From contig JAKSVY010000037.1 in assembly GCA_024413875.1 (NCBI GenBank), positions 1 through 15,978 on the forward strand: 15,978 nt of DNA, written 5' to 3'. Under the pieces are notes generated by a model, which saw only the letters and a program-made list of their open reading frames with translations, was not told the DNA's origin and searched no databases. Shown here piece by piece: positions 13,900 to 15,978 of the stretch. The DNA is from Bacilli bacterium (GTDB lineage Bacteria > Bacillota_I > Bacilli_A > RFN20 > CAG-826). Within the stretch, counting starts at the first letter, position 1. Every line of letters starts with the position of its first letter. Made by a program: the position numbers and the translations under genes.

Positions 13900-15594
13900 T
13901 TAATAAATTCCTTGAATCGTTAGCATTATGAAGCATGCTGACCAGTTGTAATCAGAGATTGAGTGAACATGTTTACGATAATCTGGTTTCTTAAGTGGAT
14001 TACCTTTTCTATGGCAATAGAATGGAGAGATTTCATCTTTTGGATCATAGAATTCAAAGATACATCCGGTTTTCTTATACCATTTATTGACTGCGTCTAA
14101 TGTTAATTTTTCTAATTCTTTCGCATCTTCTTCATATCCATATTTTTTTAATCCAACAATGATGAAGTAGTTAAGGTTTAACCACACTCCACCACGCCAC
14201 ATATCGTTAGAGAAACGTGGGTCTTGTTGAGAGATTGATGCAACTGGGAAAGTTGACCAAAGAAGTGTTTTATCACGCAATGTTTTAACCATCTTCTCTA
14301 CTTGTTCTTTAGTGGCGAATCCCGCAAACATAGGAAGGAAACTTGAATGTGTTAAGACTTTTGTTAATCTACCAGAGAACAATCTGTCATAGTACATTTC
14401 ATCTTCCTTGTCCCAAAGATAATCTTTAATTTTACCTTTGGTAACGTTTGAGATATTTTCCCATTTTGAAGATAATTCATCTTCTCCAACTTCTTTATAG
14501 ATTTTGCTTAAATATTCAGTGTCTAAAGCAAAATAAGTTGAGAAATCTAAACAATCCATTTCTTCATCAAAATCGAATCTTGGAGAGTTATCAAGTCCTG
14601 ATTCACCACATTTACATTCTTGATATTCTGGTTCGGTATACCATTCAAGTAATCCGTTGTGGTTTTTATCACGGTTATTCATATCAAAGTTAAGATACTT
14701 TTCAAGATATGGAATAGCTTCTTTTAAGAATTCTTTGTTATGAGTTTTTTCATATACTTTGTATGTTGCGTAGCTCATTACACAAGGTTGAGTTACATCA
14801 CTACTATCAGTAGGATTTGCCATATGTGGCATAAAGCCATCATCACGAGTTTGGCTAAGCATTGCAAGTAAGATTTCTTCCGCAAGAGATGGATTATATT
14901 GAGACATCGCTAATGAATGGAAAGCACTATCCCACATCCACATATGTCTATGAGGAACTCTATCTGGAGTAGTCCACATACGAGTAATTTTTCCTTCAGG
15001 TGAATGGATATTTACCTTTTGAACAGATAATGATTTGTAATATAAAGATTCATATTGTTTATTGTTACATTTTGGCATTTGCTTAAAGTAAGCAATTCTT
15101 TTAGCGATCAATGCATCAATATCAAAAAGTGGTAAGTATCTATTACATGCACTTCTTGCTTCAGAAGAAGCGAATGAATGATGAATAACAAAACGATATA
15201 ATCCGTTATCTAATTTGGTGTAAAGCATTCCAAAATAGTGTGAATCCACTCTCATCATTTCAACGTTTCTATCTTTACTATAAACATAGTGATTACGTTC
15301 ACCACTTAAGACAGGTAAAACTGGTGATGTGCCAACAAGAGTGTCATTATCTAAAAATGTTAATTTTAAATCCCCTTCTTTAGAAGTTGCGATAACAAAA
15401 TCACTCATAAGAGCTTTAATTGAGGCATTCTTTAAAGGGAAATATAAAAGAGCGTAATGAGGTCTAAACTCAAATCTAAATAAGAGTTTTTTACTCATTG
15501 TCATTAAGATACAGTCTTCATAATAACGGTTAGGTCCTTCGACTGCGGAATATCCAAATAATTGACCATAACCCCATTTAGTGTTTAATTTCAT
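13900..15594 (-). CDS. GH63-type alpha-glucosidase (mannosyl-oligosaccharide glucosidase-like), cytoplasmic
   Basis: Inverting glycosidase with an (alpha/alpha)6 barrel, 564 residues from the ATG at 15594. The N-terminal 180 or so residues are beta-rich; the barrel follows. Motifs (numbered from this start) are HMWMWDSAFHSLAM (217-230), DDGFMPHMANP (251-261), GESGLDNSPRFD (330-341, with the general-acid Asp335), WRGGVWLNLNY (466-476) and IFEFYDP (512-518, with the probable base Glu514). The last is followed by YNWSACF near the end, all in the order seen in bacterial GH63 enzymes such as YgjK. Sugar specificity (glucose, mannose or galactose, alpha-linked) is open. The frame can be read from GTG 15651 or ATG 15645, but neither has a ribosome site and a TATAAT box lies inside that extension, 7 bases before 15594. 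There is no signal peptide. It is its own transcription unit between two terminators. Confidence 0.88.
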   Translation of the reverse strand: MKLNTKWGYGQLFGYSAVEGPNRYYEDCILMTMSKKLLFRFEFRPHYALLYFPLKNASIKALMSDFVIATSKEGDLKLTFLDNDTLVGTSPVLPVLSGERNHYVYSKDRNVEMMRVDSHYFGMLYTKLDNGLYRFVIHHSFASSEARSACNRYLPLFDIDALIAKRIAYFKQMPKCNNKQYESLYYKSLSVQKVNIHSPEGKITRMWTTPDRVPHRHMWMWDSAFHSLAMSQYNPSLAEEILLAMLSQTRDDGFMPHMANPTDSSDVTQPCVMSYATYKVYEKTHNKEFLKEAIPYLEKYLNFDMNNRDKNHNGLLEWYTEPEYQECKCGESGLDNSPRFDFDEEMDCLDFSTYFALDTEYLSKIYKEVGEDELSSKWENISNVTKGKIKDYLWDKEDEMYYDRLFSGRLTKVLTHSSFLPMFAGFATKEQVEKMVKTLRDKTLLWSTFPVASISQQDPRFSNDMWRGGVWLNLNYFIIVGLKKYGYEEDAKELEKLTLDAVNKWYKKTGCIFEFYDPKDEISPFYCHRKGNPLKKPDYRKHVHSISDYNWSACFIMLTIQGIY

Positions 15595-15601
15595 ATTTTG
15601 A

Positions 15602-15610
15602 ATTATAACA
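15602..15610 (-). promoter_or_regulatory. Extended -10 promoter of the GH63 gene, leaderless
   Basis: On the - strand TGT-TATAAT (15610-15602) is a perfect extended -10. Seven bases (TCAAAAT) separate it from the ATG at 15594, with no ribosome site between. Transcription should start at or within a base or two of the start codon. Confidence 0.6.
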
Positions 15611-15667
15611 TCATTTTTACTCAAATGATTAATGAATGGTAACATGAGCACATATCAATAAAAGAAA

Positions 15668-15687
15668 AAGATGAATTACTTCATCTC
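15668..15687 (-). terminator. Terminator of the acyltransferase gene
   Basis: On the - strand AGATGAA (15686-15680 arm) pairs with TTCATCT (15675-15669), with one extra G-T pair outside and a 4-base loop. TTTTTCTTTTATT follows. It starts directly at the TGA stop of the acyltransferase gene and isolates the GH63 gene from it. Confidence 0.7.
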
Positions 15688-15978
15688 TCAATCTTTAAAC
15701 TCAGGAATATAAACTCCTACTCCCCCACCAGTTTTTTCTTTATTTTTCATTAAGTTAATATACCCTTTTCTAAATGAAGTATTTGCTGGAAGAGTGTCTA
15801 AATTGTTTTCATCAATCTCCATATCAAATAGTCTCCACATTTCACTATAATTTGGAGCTTCATATGTTTCAATTAAAGTAAATAAATCAATGAAATGTCG
15901 AAGATGAGAATTAATTGATAACATTTCTTTATTTTTAGGGAACAATAACCAAGAATGGCAATAGAAAATAGAATCATC
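15688..15978 (-). CDS. C-terminal part of a GNAT_C-type acyltransferase, 5' end outside window
   Basis: The last 96 residues of a longer protein; the frame stays open to the window edge, so no start is in view (a TTG at 15945 is internal). The sequence shows the marks of the acyltransferase family that pairs an N-terminal NAT_N (DUF5596) with a C-terminal GNAT-like domain: FYCHSWLLFP near the visible start, SINSHLRHFIDLF, MWRLFDMEIDENN, LPANTSFRKGYINLM and a closing Gly-rich GGGVGVYIP. In related Firmicutes these genes often stand next to glycosidases; here GH63 follows after a terminator. Acyl donor and acceptor are not known. The stop is TGA, the only one in the window, and supports use of the standard code. 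Confidence 0.75.
   Translation of the reverse strand, partial: DDSIFYCHSWLLFPKNKEMLSINSHLRHFIDLFTLIETYEAPNYSEMWRLFDMEIDENNLDTLPANTSFRKGYINLMKNKEKTGGGVGVYIPEFKD

Noticed and set aside
15688..15690. TGA as a tryptophan codon (mycoplasma code) at the end of the acyltransferase gene.
   Set aside because: Readthrough would add only three more codons, a terminator hairpin begins right there, and no other gene has an in-frame TGA while all use TGG for Trp.
1..15978. CRISPR array, transposon ends, tRNA or rRNA genes, phage or integrase genes.
   Set aside because: No regularly spaced repeats, cloverleaf-like sequences, transposase motifs or integrase motifs were seen on either strand.

Overview
The window is AT-rich (roughly one third G+C by eye), densely coded DNA with 12 protein genes. 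The organism is probably an uncultured, gut-type, low-G+C Firmicute (class Bacilli, near the Erysipelotrichales / RF39 / Acholeplasma-like lineages). I infer this from gene content: a long PPi-type phosphofructokinase, a single-membrane lipoprotein and secreted proteins, GH30/GH20/GH63 hydrolases without signal peptides, a DUF1294 membrane protein and a GNAT_C acyltransferase. Tryptophan is always TGG and one gene ends in TGA, so the standard bacterial code applies, not the mycoplasma code. No tRNA, rRNA, CRISPR array, transposase or phage gene was seen.

Layout. 1-281 (-): 5' part of a small multi-pass membrane protein, cut by the window edge. 453-2111 (+): 5'-nucleotidase-type lipoprotein. 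It converges through a shared terminator on 4547-2144 (-), an alpha/beta-hydrolase followed by a membrane-anchored endonuclease I. 4634-5181 (+): two small coupled membrane proteins. 7625-5221 (-): cytoplasmic GH30 enzyme followed by a membrane diguanylate cyclase. 7694-9310 (+): GH20-type hexosaminidase, divergent from the GH30 gene with overlapping promoters. 11823-9388 (-): a large modular secreted protein with internal duplication and Cys/His knuckles. 13748-12090 (-): PPi-dependent phosphofructokinase. 15594-13900 (-): GH63 glucosidase-type enzyme. 15978-15688 (-): C-terminal piece of an acyltransferase. No gene-free stretch exceeds 300 bases; the longest (11824-12089) holds a terminator, an AT palindrome, a promoter and a leader hairpin.

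Working together (inference). The nuclease and the 5'-nucleotidase would degrade extracellular nucleic acid outside the membrane. The three glycoside hydrolases lack export signals and would trim imported glycans in the cytoplasm, feeding glycolysis, where the PPi-dependent enzyme saves ATP. The diguanylate cyclase is the only signalling gene.

The least expected feature is in gene starts. At the hydrolase, GH30 and GH63 genes, and possibly the cyclase, a good -10 box lies only 6-9 bases before the start codon and there is no Shine-Dalgarno sequence. This points to leaderless mRNAs alongside ordinary SD-led genes. For GH30 and GH63 it also moves the start downstream of the longest reading frame. 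By contrast, the secreted protein and phosphofructokinase genes have leaders with a stem-loop close to the inferred 5' end.
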